From NCBI GenBank assembly GCA_026129405.1, contig JAHCID010000009.1, positions 167,795-231,794 on the forward strand: DNA of 64,000 nt, in the 5' to 3' direction. The position numbers and the translations under genes are program-made. Under the pieces are notes generated by a model. It was not told where the DNA came from. It saw only the letters and a program-made list of their open reading frames with translations, and made no database searches. This DNA comes from a bacterium (GTDB lineage: Bacteria; Desulfobacterota; Binatia; DP-6). Positions 50,692 to 60,440 of this stretch are shown here, piece after piece (position 1 is the stretch's first letter; each line of letters begins with the position of its first letter).

Positions 50692-53600
50692 TCAGGGTTT
50701 CGTCACCGTCACGGTCGACGTCACCACCGTCGTGCCGCGCACGACGGGCGTCGTCAGCTGCGTCGCGACGAGGCCCGCGCCCTTCTTCTTCGGCTGCGCG
50801 GTGATCTCGAGGGTCGCGCTGCCCCCGGGCACCACGGGGGTGCTGGTCACACGCAGGTCCTGGGTAGGCAGCACGAAGGGGGGCAACGCGGCGCCGTTCG
50901 AGCCGTCGAAGTTCTCGGCCCCCACCACCCACGGGCCCAGCCCGACGGCCGACGGCAGGTTCCCGGGATCATAGGCATAGGTGATGTCCTCCACGCCGTT
51001 GACGCCGATCCAGACCTGGAACGTCTTCAGCGACGACGTGCCGAAGGCGTTGAGGCGCCACTCGACCACGAGCCAGGTGCTGACGCCGTCGGTGAGGGTC
51101 GAAACGAGCACGCCGGGCGCGCTCGCGCCGTCGAGGTCCGTCCACAGCGGCGCGAGCACGTTGTTGGGCCGCAGCGGGCTCGGGATCACCGGATTGCAGC
51201 AATCGTTGTCCGCCGCGGTGCCGCCGCCCACCACGAGGTAGCCGTTCGACGACACCCCGACGGACGAGTAGGTGAGCCCGCCGTACCAGAACGGCGGGGT
51301 GTTGAAGTTCACGATCTCCTCGTCGCCGATCGGGATCGGCACGACGCCGAACGCGGAGAGCGGGATGTAGCCGAACAAGGCCCCGGGCGCGATCGACGGC
51401 ACCCCGGGGCGCAAGCCGGTGAGCGCCAGGACCGCGCTCACCTTCTTCGGCGTGAACGGCAGACCGCCGGCAACGGCCGTGATCTTCAGCTGGCTCGAGA
51501 CCTGGGTCACGAGGGTCGCGGTCGTATCGATGGTGGTGGCGTTGGTCGCGACCAGCGTGCACGTGACCGGCGTCCCCCCGACCGTGGTGGCCGCGGGCGT
51601 GCAGTCGCTCGCGAGCGTCACTCCGCCCTGCTGGGTCGCGAACGCCACCGGCAGGCGCAGCACGGGCCCGCCGTTCTTGTTCGGGGTGAGCACGATCTCG
51701 CCGAACTCTTCCGTACCGGCGTTGCGCGACGTGATCGTGACGCGGAACGCTTTCGTCCCGTTCGGCGCGAGCGAGAGCTTCTTCGGCGTCACCGTGATCG
51801 AGCTGCCGGCCGGCGCCGTCGTGGTGACCTTGTAGCTCACCTTCTTGCCGGTCGGGTTGGTCGCCGTGCGCATCGTCGTCACCGAGCCCGGCATCGCGGG
51901 CACGTTGATCGACGGCAGGTTCAGGTCGATCGCGTGCAGGACGCCGGCGCCGACGTCGGCGAAGCGCGCGGCGGTCTCGTCGAACGTGAGCCGCGTGTCG
52001 GTCGCGCGCGCGACGTCGATCCGGCCCGCGCCGCGGGCGAACGGCCCGGCCGGACCGGACAGGTCGGTCTCGAGCATGGTCGGCGTCGCGCTGAGCCGCA
52101 GCGCCGAGTGCACCTGCCCCGGCGTCCAGGTCGGATGCGACGCGCGCAGGAGCAGCGCGGCCCCGGCCACGTGCGGGGCCGACATCGAGGTGCCCCGATT
52201 CGGACGGAAGTAGGCGCCAGGCGGCCCCCAGCTCGCGCTGTCCGGCGTGGGCGTCTGCCCCGCCACGATGTCGAACCCGGGCGCGGAGACGTCCGGCTTG
52301 AGGACCAGGCCGCCCGGGCCGCGTGACGAGAACGTCGCGACGACGTCGGCCGTGCCGTCGACGGGAGTGCCCTGCGTGAAGGTCCCGGTGGCGTCCGGAT
52401 GCGAGGCCAGGAACGTCAGCAGGGCCGGACCGTCGGCGACGTGGATCGCCGGGAGCCAGTGCGGATCGGTGGCTGCGTTGGTCGCGGGTGCCGGATTCGG
52501 ATCGTAGAGGATCAACCCGGCCGCGCCGCCCTGCAGAACGCTGAAGCCCTTCAAGACGCGGCTCCCACCCAGCTGGCAGGCCACGATCCTGCCCGTGAAG
52601 ACGCCCGGCGGCGCCGCCGCGCTGCACGACGGGTCCGAGTACGGCGGGGCGCTCGCGAGCACGACCGGGAGATTCGACGCGAGCCCGGGGGTGAGCGAAG
52701 CGCCCGCGAGCGCGAGCGTGTCGCCGCCGGCGCTGAGCGTCAGCGTGGACGCGAAGGTGCGGCGCTGCGTCGACGCCGCCACCGTCGTCAGCCAGGGGCC
52801 GTGATGTTCGACCGTGCCCGCCGCAGGCCCGCTGTTGCCCGCGGAGGCGACGACGACGACCCCGGCGGCGTAGGCGTCGAGGAACGCCAGCTCGGTCACG
52901 TCGGCGAACGGCTCGCGGCCGCCGCTGATCGAGAAGTTGATCACGTCGACGCCGTCGAGGATGGCGCGCTGGACCGCGGCGGCCGTATCGCTGCTGAAGC
53001 ACCCGGCGGTACCGCACACCTTGTAGGCGATGACCGCCGCGCCCGGCGCGAGGCCCGAGATCGGACCGCGGGCGATGCCCAGCACGGTCGCATCCACCGG
53101 GTTGCCCGCCGCCGTCGAGGCCGTGTGCGTGCCGTGCCCGTTGCTGTCACGCGCGGTCGCGTAGACCTCGGGCGGGTGGCTGGCGTGGTACGCGGCGAGG
53201 AACGCGCGCCCACCCACGAGCTTCTGGTTGCACACGAAGGGATCGTTCGCGGGCGTGAGCGGGTTGTCCCCGAAGTCGCACACGAGGGGATCGCCGAGGG
53301 TGTCCTTCGGCGGCGCCGGCAGCGCCGGATTGGCCGCGAACGACGGGTGCTCCGGCCACACCCCGGTGTCGAGGCTCGCGAACAGCGTGCCCGCCCCAGC
53401 CGTCGCCTGTCCTCCCAGCGCCGTCCACACCGGCGGGGCCGCCAGGAACTCCGGGCTCGAGTCCGTCGTGGGCTGGCGGAGCTCGTCGGCCTGGACGGCG
53501 ATCACGCCGTCGACGGCGAGCAGATCCTTCACCTCGTTCGCGGGCAGCGTCAGCGCCACGCCGCCGTAGACCACGTCGAGCCGCGTGCCGATCCGCGCGT

Positions 53601-53976
53601 CGGGCAGACGCGCGCGGATCGCGGCGATGATCGTCGCCTCGCGGGCACGCACGTGCCGCGCGTAGGGGCCGCTCTCGACGGCGCGGCGATCGAGCCGGCG
53701 GCGCGTCACGGCGGGGCTGGTCGCCGGCAGGGACGGGAGCTGGCCCGCGTAGCTGGCGATCGGGTCGTAATCGAGCTTCACGACCACGGGGATGCGCGTC
53801 GCATCGTCGCGGTCCAGCAGGGCGGGGGCGGTCTGCACGATCCGGCTGGTCGCGGCCCCGGCGCCGCTCACACGCTGCGACGGGGTCAGCGGGGTGGCGG
53901 TGAGCGTGCTCGCGCCGGCGTCGGCCGCGGCGGCGAGCATCAGCATCGCGAGGACCCTGGTGATTCTGGCGTACAT
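50692..53976 (-). CDS. Large secreted subtilisin-like (S8) serine protease with PA domain
   Basis: 1094 residues from ATG 53976, which has AAGGAG 5 bases upstream. Signal peptide (ITRVLAMLMLAAAADAGAS), an inhibitor-I9-type propeptide (about 60-165), and the S8 domain with Asp in SLDTGVWPEHPSF (about 202), His in NGHGTHTASTAAG (about 282) and Ser in NRGTSMSAPHVAGAAL (about 596). The long gap between His and Ser contains a PA domain (LPVVLASAPPY, RIVACQLGGSRVLKG). After the protease come Fn3-like and beta-rich domains (VTPKKLSLAPNGTKAF, GYLVVGGGTAADNDCC) typical of secreted multidomain subtilases. It is probably a nutritional or surface-processing protease; substrates are unknown. Confidence 0.93.
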   Translation of the reverse strand: MYARITRVLAMLMLAAAADAGASTLTATPLTPSQRVSGAGAATSRIVQTAPALLDRDDATRIPVVVKLDYDPIASYAGQLPSLPATSPAVTRRRLDRRAVESGPYARHVRAREATIIAAIRARLPDARIGTRLDVVYGGVALTLPANEVKDLLAVDGVIAVQADELRQPTTDSSPEFLAAPPVWTALGGQATAGAGTLFASLDTGVWPEHPSFAANPALPAPPKDTLGDPLVCDFGDNPLTPANDPFVCNQKLVGGRAFLAAYHASHPPEVYATARDSNGHGTHTASTAAGNPVDATVLGIARGPISGLAPGAAVIAYKVCGTAGCFSSDTAAAVQRAILDGVDVINFSISGGREPFADVTELAFLDAYAAGVVVVASAGNSGPAAGTVEHHGPWLTTVAASTQRRTFASTLTLSAGGDTLALAGASLTPGLASNLPVVLASAPPYSDPSCSAAAPPGVFTGRIVACQLGGSRVLKGFSVLQGGAAGLILYDPNPAPATNAATDPHWLPAIHVADGPALLTFLASHPDATGTFTQGTPVDGTADVVATFSSRGPGGLVLKPDVSAPGFDIVAGQTPTPDSASWGPPGAYFRPNRGTSMSAPHVAGAALLLRASHPTWTPGQVHSALRLSATPTMLETDLSGPAGPFARGAGRIDVARATDTRLTFDETAARFADVGAGVLHAIDLNLPSINVPAMPGSVTTMRTATNPTGKKVSYKVTTTAPAGSSITVTPKKLSLAPNGTKAFRVTITSRNAGTEEFGEIVLTPNKNGGPVLRLPVAFATQQGGVTLASDCTPAATTVGGTPVTCTLVATNATTIDTTATLVTQVSSQLKITAVAGGLPFTPKKVSAVLALTGLRPGVPSIAPGALFGYIPLSAFGVVPIPIGDEEIVNFNTPPFWYGGLTYSSVGVSSNGYLVVGGGTAADNDCCNPVIPSPLRPNNVLAPLWTDLDGASAPGVLVSTLTDGVSTWLVVEWRLNAFGTSSLKTFQVWIGVNGVEDITYAYDPGNLPSAVGLGPWVVGAENFDGSNGAALPPFVLPTQDLRVTSTPVVPGGSATLEITAQPKKKGAGLVATQLTTPVVRGTTVVTSTVTVTKP

Positions 53977-54218
53977 CTCCACTCCTTCTTCACAGCGTGG
54001 ACGGGGACCTTCGCGGCCGAGCGCGCACGGCAGGCGTAGGACCCATGTCGAAATGTCGGTGCGCTATATCACGAGGCAGCTTCCCATCTGTATCGCGAAA
54101 TGAACCCTCCGACGGAGATCGCCCCCGTCCGGGCGCGACCGCCCCCACGATCCGGTGGCCCCGATCTCCGCAGGTGCCGTGCGCTGTCCCCGCGCCCCGT
54201 TCGGGCTATCCTCGCCCC

Positions 54219-54842
54219 GTGCCGGCCGTTCCGTCCCTGCTCCTCGTCACCGACCGCCGCGCCTGCGGCGGGCGCGACCTCGCCGACGTGGTCGCCGCGG
54301 CGTGCGACGCCGGGCTCCCGGCCGTGCAGCTGCGCGAGAAGGACCTCTGCGGGCGGGCCTTGTACGTGCTCGCCGAGCGCCTGCGGGCGGTGACCGCGCG
54401 CCGGCGGGCGTTGCTCCTCGTGAACGAGCGGATCGACGTCGCGGTCGCGGTCGGCGCCGACGGCGTCCACCTCGGCGCCGGCGCCCTGGCGGTGCCCGAC
54501 GCCCGCACCCTGCTGCCCGCCGGCGCGCTGGTCGGCGTCTCGACGCACGCGCCGGAAGAGCTCGCGGCGACCGACGCCGACTACGCCGTCTTCGGGCCGG
54601 TGTGGGAAACGCCGTCGAAGCGCGCCTTCGGCCCCCCGCAGGGCGTCGCGCGCCTGCGCGCCGCGGTCGCGGCGGCCTGCGTCCCCGTGCTCGCGATCGG
54701 CGGCGTGGAGGTCGCCACCGCGGCCACCGCCCGCGCCGCCGGCGCCCGCGGTGTTGCGGTCATTCGCGGCATCCTGGCCGCCGACGATCCTGCGGCGGCC
54801 ACGCGGGCGCTGCACGCCGCCTGCGCCCCGCCGCCGCGGTAG
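54219..54842 (+). CDS. thiE: Thiamine-phosphate synthase
   Basis: 207 residues, TIM barrel. LLLVTDRRACGG, VQLREKDLCGRALYVLAERL with the pyrophosphate-binding Arg-Glu-Lys, NERIDVAVAVGADGVHLGAG, GVSTHAPEEL, and FGPVWETPSK in place of the usual G-T-x-T-K are present. It joins the thiazole and pyrimidine halves of thiamine. GTG start 6 bases after a TATCCT box, with only a weak -35. No TPP riboswitch seen. Confidence 0.93.
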   Translation: MPAVPSLLLVTDRRACGGRDLADVVAAACDAGLPAVQLREKDLCGRALYVLAERLRAVTARRRALLLVNERIDVAVAVGADGVHLGAGALAVPDARTLLPAGALVGVSTHAPEELAATDADYAVFGPVWETPSKRAFGPPQGVARLRAAVAAACVPVLAIGGVEVATAATARAAGARGVAVIRGILAADDPAAATRALHAACAPPPR

Positions 54843-54843
54843 C

Positions 54844-54908
54844 GTCCCGAGTCCGAGTGGGATCGCGCCGCCCGGCGAGGCGCGACGACGAGGTATGGGA
54901 CTCGGGAC
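54844..54908. repeat. Structured intergenic repeat, copy 2 (convergent thiE/FAD oxidoreductase ends)
   Basis: Perfect 11-base inverted arms GTCCCGAGTCC (54844-54854) and GGACTCGGGAC (54898-54908) enclose an inner TCGCGCC/GGCGCGA stem and the 21-base core shared with 7338-7358. The cruciform-like layout between two gene ends suggests bidirectional termination or a REP-like element. Confidence 0.7.
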
Positions 54909-54925
54909 ACTGGACGGCGGCGCCC

Positions 54926-56482
54926 TCAGGCGTGCGCCTCGTGGTACGCGTCGTCGGCGTTCACCGCCCACAGCGCCGCCTTGTCCGCCGCGGCGCCGAC
55001 GATGCAGTCGACCGCCGCCCTGGCGGCCAGCATCGAGTGGTCCTGGTTGTTGTAGCGGTGCATGCCGTTGCGGCCGACGGGGAAGAGGTTCGTCCACTCG
55101 TCGAGGAAGGCGCGCACGCGGCCGATGCCCTCGTACTCGCCGAAGTAGGCGGGATAGGCCTTGGGCACGCGCACGACGGTGCCGTCGAGCACGTCGTCCT
55201 TCGCGATGAGCCCGATGTGCGCGAGCTCGCCCGCCGCGAAGTCGAGGAACGCGGGGTCGGGCATCGCCCACAGCCGGTCGCCTTCGTCGCAGAAGTACTC
55301 GAGCCCGAGCCACACCGTGTCGGGGTCGGCGACGAGGTACGGGCTCCAGTTGTTGAAGATCTGCAGGCGTCCGAGGTGCACGTCCGGCTCCTGGACGTAG
55401 ATCCAGTTGTCCGGCGCCAGGCGCGCGCCCGGTGCGACGCCGCCGCGCATGCGCCGCACGAGCAGCCCGGCGGTCATGAAGTCACGGTACGGCAGCGCCG
55501 CGGCGATGCGCGCCACCTCGGCGTCGGCGGGACGCAGCATCGCCGTCAGCTCGGACACGGGCAGCGTCGAGACGACCCAGTCGGCCGCCACGCGGCGTAC
55601 CGTGCCGGTCGTCTCGTCGCGGACGTCGACCGCCTCGACACGCCGCCGGCGGCCGTGCAGGCCGACCACGCGGTGACGCAGGTGCAGCGTGCCCCCGGCC
55701 GCGCCCACTCGCCGCGCCACCTCCTCCCACATCTGCCCGGGGCCGAGCTTCGGATAGAGGAATCGCTCGATGAGGCTCGTCTCGGTGCCGGTCTGGCGCG
55801 TGCCATCGCGCGGGCGCAGCGGGGCCGTGAGCGCGTGGCGCAGCGCCCGCGAGATCGACAGCCCCTTGATGCGCTGCGCGCCCCACTCCGCCGAGATCGC
55901 CGCGCACGGCACGCCCCAGACCTTCTCCGTGTACGACTTGAAGAAGGTGCGGTACAGGCGCGCGCCGAACCGGTTCACGAAGAAGTCCTCGAGCGTGATC
56001 TCCGGCCGGCGCGGCGCGAGCCGCGCGCGCAGGTAGCTCGCACCGACGGCGGCGCTGTAGGCGACGCCGAGGTTGGCGAGCGTCGCCGGCGACAGGCTGA
56101 GCGGGTAGTCGAAGAAGCGGCGGCGGTAGTAGATGCGCGAGAGGCGCCGGCGGACGAGAAGGACGCGGTCCGCGTCCGGCGGCGCCGCGACCGCCGGTGC
56201 GACGCGGGTGCGACGGCCGTGGTAGGCGAGCTCGACCGCCGTCGCGCCGCCGGCGAGCGGCAGCATCGTCTGCCACCAGCGCATCACCCAGTCGGACTTG
56301 GAGAAGAACCGGTGGCCGCCTAGGTCCATGCGGTTGCCGCGGTGGACGATCGTCTTCGAGATGCCGCCGACCTGGGCGTCGGCTTCGAAGACGACGGGCT
56401 GCACGTCGGAGCGCTGGAGCAGCTCCCACGCGGCGGTGAGCCCGGCAGGCCCGGCTCCCAGAACGACGGCGGTTCCCGGCAT
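54926..56482 (-). CDS. FAD-dependent amine oxidase/UDP-galactopyranose mutase-like oxidoreductase
   Basis: 518 residues. The N-terminal dinucleotide site [18 protein letters not shown] is followed by [15 protein letters not shown] and [13 protein letters not shown], the GG-doublet pattern of the amine-oxidase/protoporphyrinogen-oxidase/UGM superfamily. The block [24 protein letters not shown] is typical of the UGM-related group often found in polysaccharide loci, and C-terminal [17 protein letters not shown] binds FAD. Substrate is not evident; a flavin-dependent sugar or lipid-linked modification is possible. The O-methyltransferase lies 105 bases upstream on the same strand. Confidence 0.85.
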   Translation of the reverse strand: MPGTAVVLGAGPAGLTAAWELLQRSDVQPVVFEADAQVGGISKTIVHRGNRMDLGGHRFFSKSDWVMRWWQTMLPLAGGATAVELAYHGRRTRVAPAVAAPPDADRVLLVRRRLSRIYYRRRFFDYPLSLSPATLANLGVAYSAAVGASYLRARLAPRRPEITLEDFFVNRFGARLYRTFFKSYTEKVWGVPCAAISAEWGAQRIKGLSISRALRHALTAPLRPRDGTRQTGTETSLIERFLYPKLGPGQMWEEVARRVGAAGGTLHLRHRVVGLHGRRRRVEAVDVRDETTGTVRRVAADWVVSTLPVSELTAMLRPADAEVARIAAALPYRDFMTAGLLVRRMRGGVAPGARLAPDNWIYVQEPDVHLGRLQIFNNWSPYLVADPDTVWLGLEYFCDEGDRLWAMPDPAFLDFAAGELAHIGLIAKDDVLDGTVVRVPKAYPAYFGEYEGIGRVRAFLDEWTNLFPVGRNGMHRYNNQDHSMLAARAAVDCIVGAAADKAALWAVNADDAYHEAHA

Positions 56483-56587
56483 GGACGCGGACGCGGCGAC
56501 GCGCCCGCAGCGTCGCCTTATGCCCGACGCGACGTCCCCGGGGAAAGCCGCGCGACCAGCACGGGACCTACCAAGCGATCCGTCCCG

Positions 56588-57601
56588 CTATTTCAGCCCG
56601 ACGACCATCGAGTCGATGCCCGCCAACGGCTCCGCGTGCACGTCGCGGAAGCCCGCCTCGCGCAGCCAGCCGATGCCGTCGGCGTGCGTGTAGTCGAAGC
56701 CCCCGGGGGTTTCGATCAGCATGGTGAGGCTGATCAGCAGACCGCCGACGTTGGCGCGCCGCTCGTCGTCGATCATGGCGTCGTAGACCACGAGGGCGCC
56801 GCCCTCGGGGAGCGCGTCGTACGCCTTGCGTACGAGCCGGCGCTTCTCGTCGAGGTCCCAGTCGTGGAGGATGTGCCCCATCACGATCACCTCGGCGCGC
56901 GGCAGCGGATCGGTGAAGAAGCTGCCGGCAACGAAGTCGACGCGATCCTCGACCTCGTTGGCCGCGGCGTAGGCGCGAAAGACGGGCTCGACCTGCGGCA
57001 GGTCGAAGCCGATCGCGCGCAGGTGCGGATGGCGCAGCGCCAGCGTCACCGGCACCCCGCCCTGCGCGCAGCCGACGTCGGCGACCGTGCTCCAGCGCGC
57101 CCACGGCAGCCGCTCCGCCAGCGCCTGCGCCGACGGCAGGCTGACGCCCGTCATCGACTCGAGGAACAGCTGCAGCCGCGCGGGATCGGCATAGAGCGTC
57201 TCGAAGAACGACGTGCCGCCGGCGTCACGCGCCTCGTTCTGCGGCGCGCCGGTGCGCAGCGCCTCCTCGAGCCGTCCCCAGAAGGTCCACAAGCGGCGGT
57301 TCAGCATGGTGAAGAAGCCGCCGACGTAGCCGGGCTGGGTGCGGTCGAGATACGCGGCCGCGAGCGGCCCGTTGCGATACCGGTCGCCGTCGCGCTCGAG
57401 GACGCCGAGCGCCACCAGCGTGTCGAGGAAGTCGCGTACCGCGCGCGGATGCAGCCCGAGCGCGGCGCGCACGCCCTCGGCGTCGAGCGGCTCGCGCGCG
57501 AGCACCGTGAAGAGCTCGAGATCGACGGCGGCGAGAAACGTCTTCGACGCCATGAAGCCCTGGGCGAGCTGGAAGAGCGCGTCGGGAGGTGGTGTGGCCA
57601 T
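56588..57601 (-). CDS. SAM-dependent O-methyltransferase (class I, methyltransf_2 type)
   Basis: 337 residues. An N-terminal winged-helix dimerisation domain (LFQLAQGFMASKTFLAAVDLELF, LGLHPRAVRDFLDTLVALGVLE) is followed by a SAM-binding fold with VADVGCAQGGVPVTLALRHP, GFDLPQVEP, FVAGSFFTDPLPRAEVIVMG and HILHDWDLDEKRRLV, where His is the usual catalytic base. Such enzymes methylate hydroxyls on small aromatic or polyketide molecules. The tail ends IDSMVVGLK, normal for the family. Confidence 0.88.
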   Translation of the reverse strand: MATPPPDALFQLAQGFMASKTFLAAVDLELFTVLAREPLDAEGVRAALGLHPRAVRDFLDTLVALGVLERDGDRYRNGPLAAAYLDRTQPGYVGGFFTMLNRRLWTFWGRLEEALRTGAPQNEARDAGGTSFFETLYADPARLQLFLESMTGVSLPSAQALAERLPWARWSTVADVGCAQGGVPVTLALRHPHLRAIGFDLPQVEPVFRAYAAANEVEDRVDFVAGSFFTDPLPRAEVIVMGHILHDWDLDEKRRLVRKAYDALPEGGALVVYDAMIDDERRANVGGLLISLTMLIETPGGFDYTHADGIGWLREAGFRDVHAEPLAGIDSMVVGLK

Positions 57602-57607
57602 GGGTCG

Positions 57608-57637
57608 CGGCTACCATGCCCGTCCCGAGCGGCGAAA
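57608..57637 (-). promoter_or_regulatory. Putative O-methyltransferase promoter, leaderless geometry
   Basis: Minus strand TTTCGC (57632-57637), 18-base spacer, TAGCCG (57608-57613), the same -10 hexamer as amgK, then 6 bases to the ATG at 57601. A C/G-rich hairpin (about 57638-57660) abuts the -35 box. Confidence 0.35.
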
Positions 57638-57741
57638 GACCCCCCGAGGGGGCTTCCTCCAGCCGAGCAGCATGGCAGCATGCCGCGATTGGCACGCGAG
57701 GCCGAGCGGGATAGCGAGGAGGCGCGGGAGGTGAATCGTCG

Positions 57742-58158
57742 ATGAGCTGCATCTTCTGTCGCATCGTGGCCGGGGAGATTCCAGGTGAGGTCGTCGCATC
57801 CGACGCGCGCAGCGTCGCGTTCCTCGACGTGCAGCCGCTCGCCGACGGTCACGTCCTCGTGGTGCCGCGCACGCACGTCGCGACGATCGAAGGCCTGACG
57901 CCCGACGACGCCGCCGGCGTGTTCGCGATGGTGCATCGCCTCGCGGGTCCGGTGCGCACCGCCGTCGGCGCCGCCGGCACGATCATCGGCATCAACGACG
58001 GTGCCGCCACCGGTCAGACCGTGCCGCACGTCCACGTCCACATCGTGCCCCGCTGGGAGGGCGACGGCGGCGGCAGCATCCACACGATCTTCCGTCACGG
58101 CCCACGCCGTCCGATCGCCGAGATCGCGACGGCCGTGCGCAAGGCGGCGAACGGGTGA
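57742..58158 (+). CDS. HIT-family nucleotide hydrolase/transferase
   Basis: 138 residues. CIFCRI zinc-type Cys pair at the N-terminus, RSVAFLDVQPLADGHVLVVP, and the histidine triad HVHVHIVP (about residues 97-104). HINT-like members hydrolyse AMP-lysine or AMP-amino acid adducts. GGAGGT 9 bases upstream of the ATG. The stop overlaps the start of the ergothioneine gene by 4 bases (GTGA), so the two are translationally coupled. Confidence 0.92.
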   Translation: MSCIFCRIVAGEIPGEVVASDARSVAFLDVQPLADGHVLVVPRTHVATIEGLTPDDAAGVFAMVHRLAGPVRTAVGAAGTIIGINDGAATGQTVPHVHVHIVPRWEGDGGGSIHTIFRHGPRRPIAEIATAVRKAANG

Positions 58159-60440
58159 CGCCGCCCCGGCCGGACGGCGCGGCGCTCCTGCGCGCCGCCT
58201 TCGCCCAGTCCGTCATCCGCGGCCTCGACGACACGCCCCGCTGGCTCTCCTGCCGCTACCTCTACGACGCCGACGGTAGCGACCTCTTCGAACGGATCAC
58301 CGCCCAGCCCGAGTACTACCTGACGCGCACCGAGGACGCGCTGCTGCGTGCGCACGCGGCGCACCTCCGCGCCGTCGCCGGCCCGACGACGCTCGCCGAG
58401 CTCGGCTCCGGCAGCTCCACGAAGACGCGCCACGTGCTCCAGGCCTGGACCGCCGCCGCGCCCGGCGCACGCTACGTCCCGATCGACATCAGCCCGACCA
58501 TGCTCGACGCGTCCTGCATCGCGCTGCGCGCCGAGTTCCCCGGCCTCGCCGTCGAGCCGCTCGCCGGCACCTACGAGCAGGCCTTCCCGCGCCTCGCCGC
58601 GTTCTCGCCGCTCGTGCTGCTCTTCCTCGGCAGCAGCCTCGGCAACTTCAACCGCGTCGAGACCGCCGCCTTCCTCGACCGGCTGTCCGACGCGCTCGCG
58701 CCGGGCGACCACCTGCTCCTCGGCGTCGACCTGGTGAAGGACACGGCCGCGCTCGAGGCGGCCTACAACGACGCCGCCGGCGTCAGCGCCGGCTTCACGA
58801 AGAACCTCTTCGCGCGCATGAATCGCGACCTCGGCACGACGCTCGACGTCGATGCCATCGAGCACGTCGCGTACTGGAACGAGACGCGCGAGCGCATCGA
58901 CATCTTCGCCCGCTTCACGCGCGCCCAGACGTTGGCGCTACCCGAGCATGGCCGCAGCTTCCGGCTCGCGGCCGGCGAGATGGTCCTCGTCGAGGTCAGC
59001 CGCAAGTTCCGCCTGCCCGAGTTGCAGGCGACGGCCGCCCGCCACGGCTTCGAGGCGGTCGAGACCGTCACCGACGACGCGGGCCTGTTCGCGCTCGTGC
59101 TGCTCCGCCGGCGCCGGCGGGCCCCGGCGGCGCCGCCGCACCTGGTCGCCGAACGGCTCATGCTCGGCGCCCGGGCGCGCACGCTCGAGCTGGTCGCGCC
59201 GCTCGACGAGCGCACGCTCACGACCCAGCACACCGCGATCATGAGCCCGATCGTCTGGGACCTCGGCCACATCGCCAACTTCGAGGAGCAGTGGATCCGC
59301 CGCGCGTTCGATGCCCAGGGCCGGCGCGACGACAGCGCGCGCCGGCGCGACCATCTCTACGACGCCGTCGCCCATCCGCGCGCCGCGCGCGGCACCCTGC
59401 CGCTCTTGCGCCGGGGCGAGTCGCTGGCCTACCTCGACGAGGTTCGCACGCGCACGCTGGACGCCGTCCGCGCCGCCGACTTCCCCGCCGCCGACCCACT
59501 GCGCGCCGGGGGCTTCGTCGCCGTCATGCTCGCGCAGCACGAGGCGCAGCACGGCGAGACGATCCTGCAGACGATCCAGCTGATCCCCGACCTCGTCTAC
59601 GAGCCGCCGCGCCGCGAGCAGGCCGGCGGCGCGCTCGCGGTCGTCGGCGCCGAGCGCCAGGTGCTGATCCCCGCGGGCCCCTTCATCATGGGGACCGACG
59701 ACCGCGTCCATGCGTACGACAACGAGCGGCCCGCGCACGAGGTCCGGGTCGATGCGTTCCGCATGGACGTCTGCCCGGTGACGAACGCGCGCTTCCTCGC
59801 CTTCATCGACGACGGCGGCTACGCGCGGCGCGAGCTCTGGTGCGACGCCGGCTGGCGCTGGCTGCGCGACGCCGGCGTCGCCCACCCGGCGCAATGGCGC
59901 CGGCAGGACGACGGCGGCTGGTGCGAGCTGGCGTTCGGGCGCCGCGTCCCGCTCGCGCTCGACCAGCCCGTCGTCCACGTCTCGTGGTACGAGGCCTCCG
60001 CATTCGCGCGCTGGGCCAGAAAGCGGCTGCCCACGGAGGCCGAATGGGAGAAGGCCGCCGCCTGGGACCTCGAGCGCGGCACCGCCCGCCGCCACCCGTG
60101 GGGTGACGCTCCCCCGAGCCCCGAGCTGGCCAACCTCGATCAGCGCACCTTCGGTCCCGCGGCGATCGGCGCCCACCCGCGCGGCGTCAGCTTCTTCGGC
60201 TGCCATCAGATGCTCGGCGACGTGTGGGAGTGGACGGCGAGCGAGTTGCTGCCCTACCCCGGCTTCCGCCCCTTCCCCTACCGCGAGTACACCGAGGCGC
60301 ACTTCAGCCGCGGCTACCGCGTCCTGCGCGGCGGCTCGTGGGCCACGCAGCCGATCGTGGCGCGCAACACCTTCCGCAACTGGGACCTGCCGCAGCGCCG
60401 GCAGATCTTCGCGGGGTTCCGCTGTGCCGTCGACGCCTGA
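58155..60440 (+). CDS. egtDB: Fused ergothioneine enzyme: EgtD methyltransferase + EgtB sulfoxide synthase
   Basis: 761 residues. Residues 1 to about 315 are EgtD: YDADGSDLFERITAQPEYYL, TRTEDALL, ELGSGSSTKTR and LGSSLGNFNR, which trimethylate histidine to hercynine with SAM. From about 325 it is EgtB: a DinB-like helical domain with iron ligands in WDLGHIANFEEQW (about 370) and AQHEAQHGE (about 460), then an FGE-sulfatase domain (IPAGPFIMGTDD, HVSWYEASAFARWARKRLPTEAEWE, MLGDVWEWTASE, RVLRGGSW, RNTFRNWD). EgtB joins hercynine to a Cys or gamma-Glu-Cys thiol using O2. One polypeptide covers both steps in the order of fungal Egt1. No egtA, egtC or egtE is in the window, so the C-S lyase is elsewhere. 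Confidence 0.95.
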   Translation: MTPPRPDGAALLRAAFAQSVIRGLDDTPRWLSCRYLYDADGSDLFERITAQPEYYLTRTEDALLRAHAAHLRAVAGPTTLAELGSGSSTKTRHVLQAWTAAAPGARYVPIDISPTMLDASCIALRAEFPGLAVEPLAGTYEQAFPRLAAFSPLVLLFLGSSLGNFNRVETAAFLDRLSDALAPGDHLLLGVDLVKDTAALEAAYNDAAGVSAGFTKNLFARMNRDLGTTLDVDAIEHVAYWNETRERIDIFARFTRAQTLALPEHGRSFRLAAGEMVLVEVSRKFRLPELQATAARHGFEAVETVTDDAGLFALVLLRRRRRAPAAPPHLVAERLMLGARARTLELVAPLDERTLTTQHTAIMSPIVWDLGHIANFEEQWIRRAFDAQGRRDDSARRRDHLYDAVAHPRAARGTLPLLRRGESLAYLDEVRTRTLDAVRAADFPAADPLRAGGFVAVMLAQHEAQHGETILQTIQLIPDLVYEPPRREQAGGALAVVGAERQVLIPAGPFIMGTDDRVHAYDNERPAHEVRVDAFRMDVCPVTNARFLAFIDDGGYARRELWCDAGWRWLRDAGVAHPAQWRRQDDGGWCELAFGRRVPLALDQPVVHVSWYEASAFARWARKRLPTEAEWEKAAAWDLERGTARRHPWGDAPPSPELANLDQRTFGPAAIGAHPRGVSFFGCHQMLGDVWEWTASELLPYPGFRPFPYREYTEAHFSRGYRVLRGGSWATQPIVARNTFRNWDLPQRRQIFAGFRCAVDA

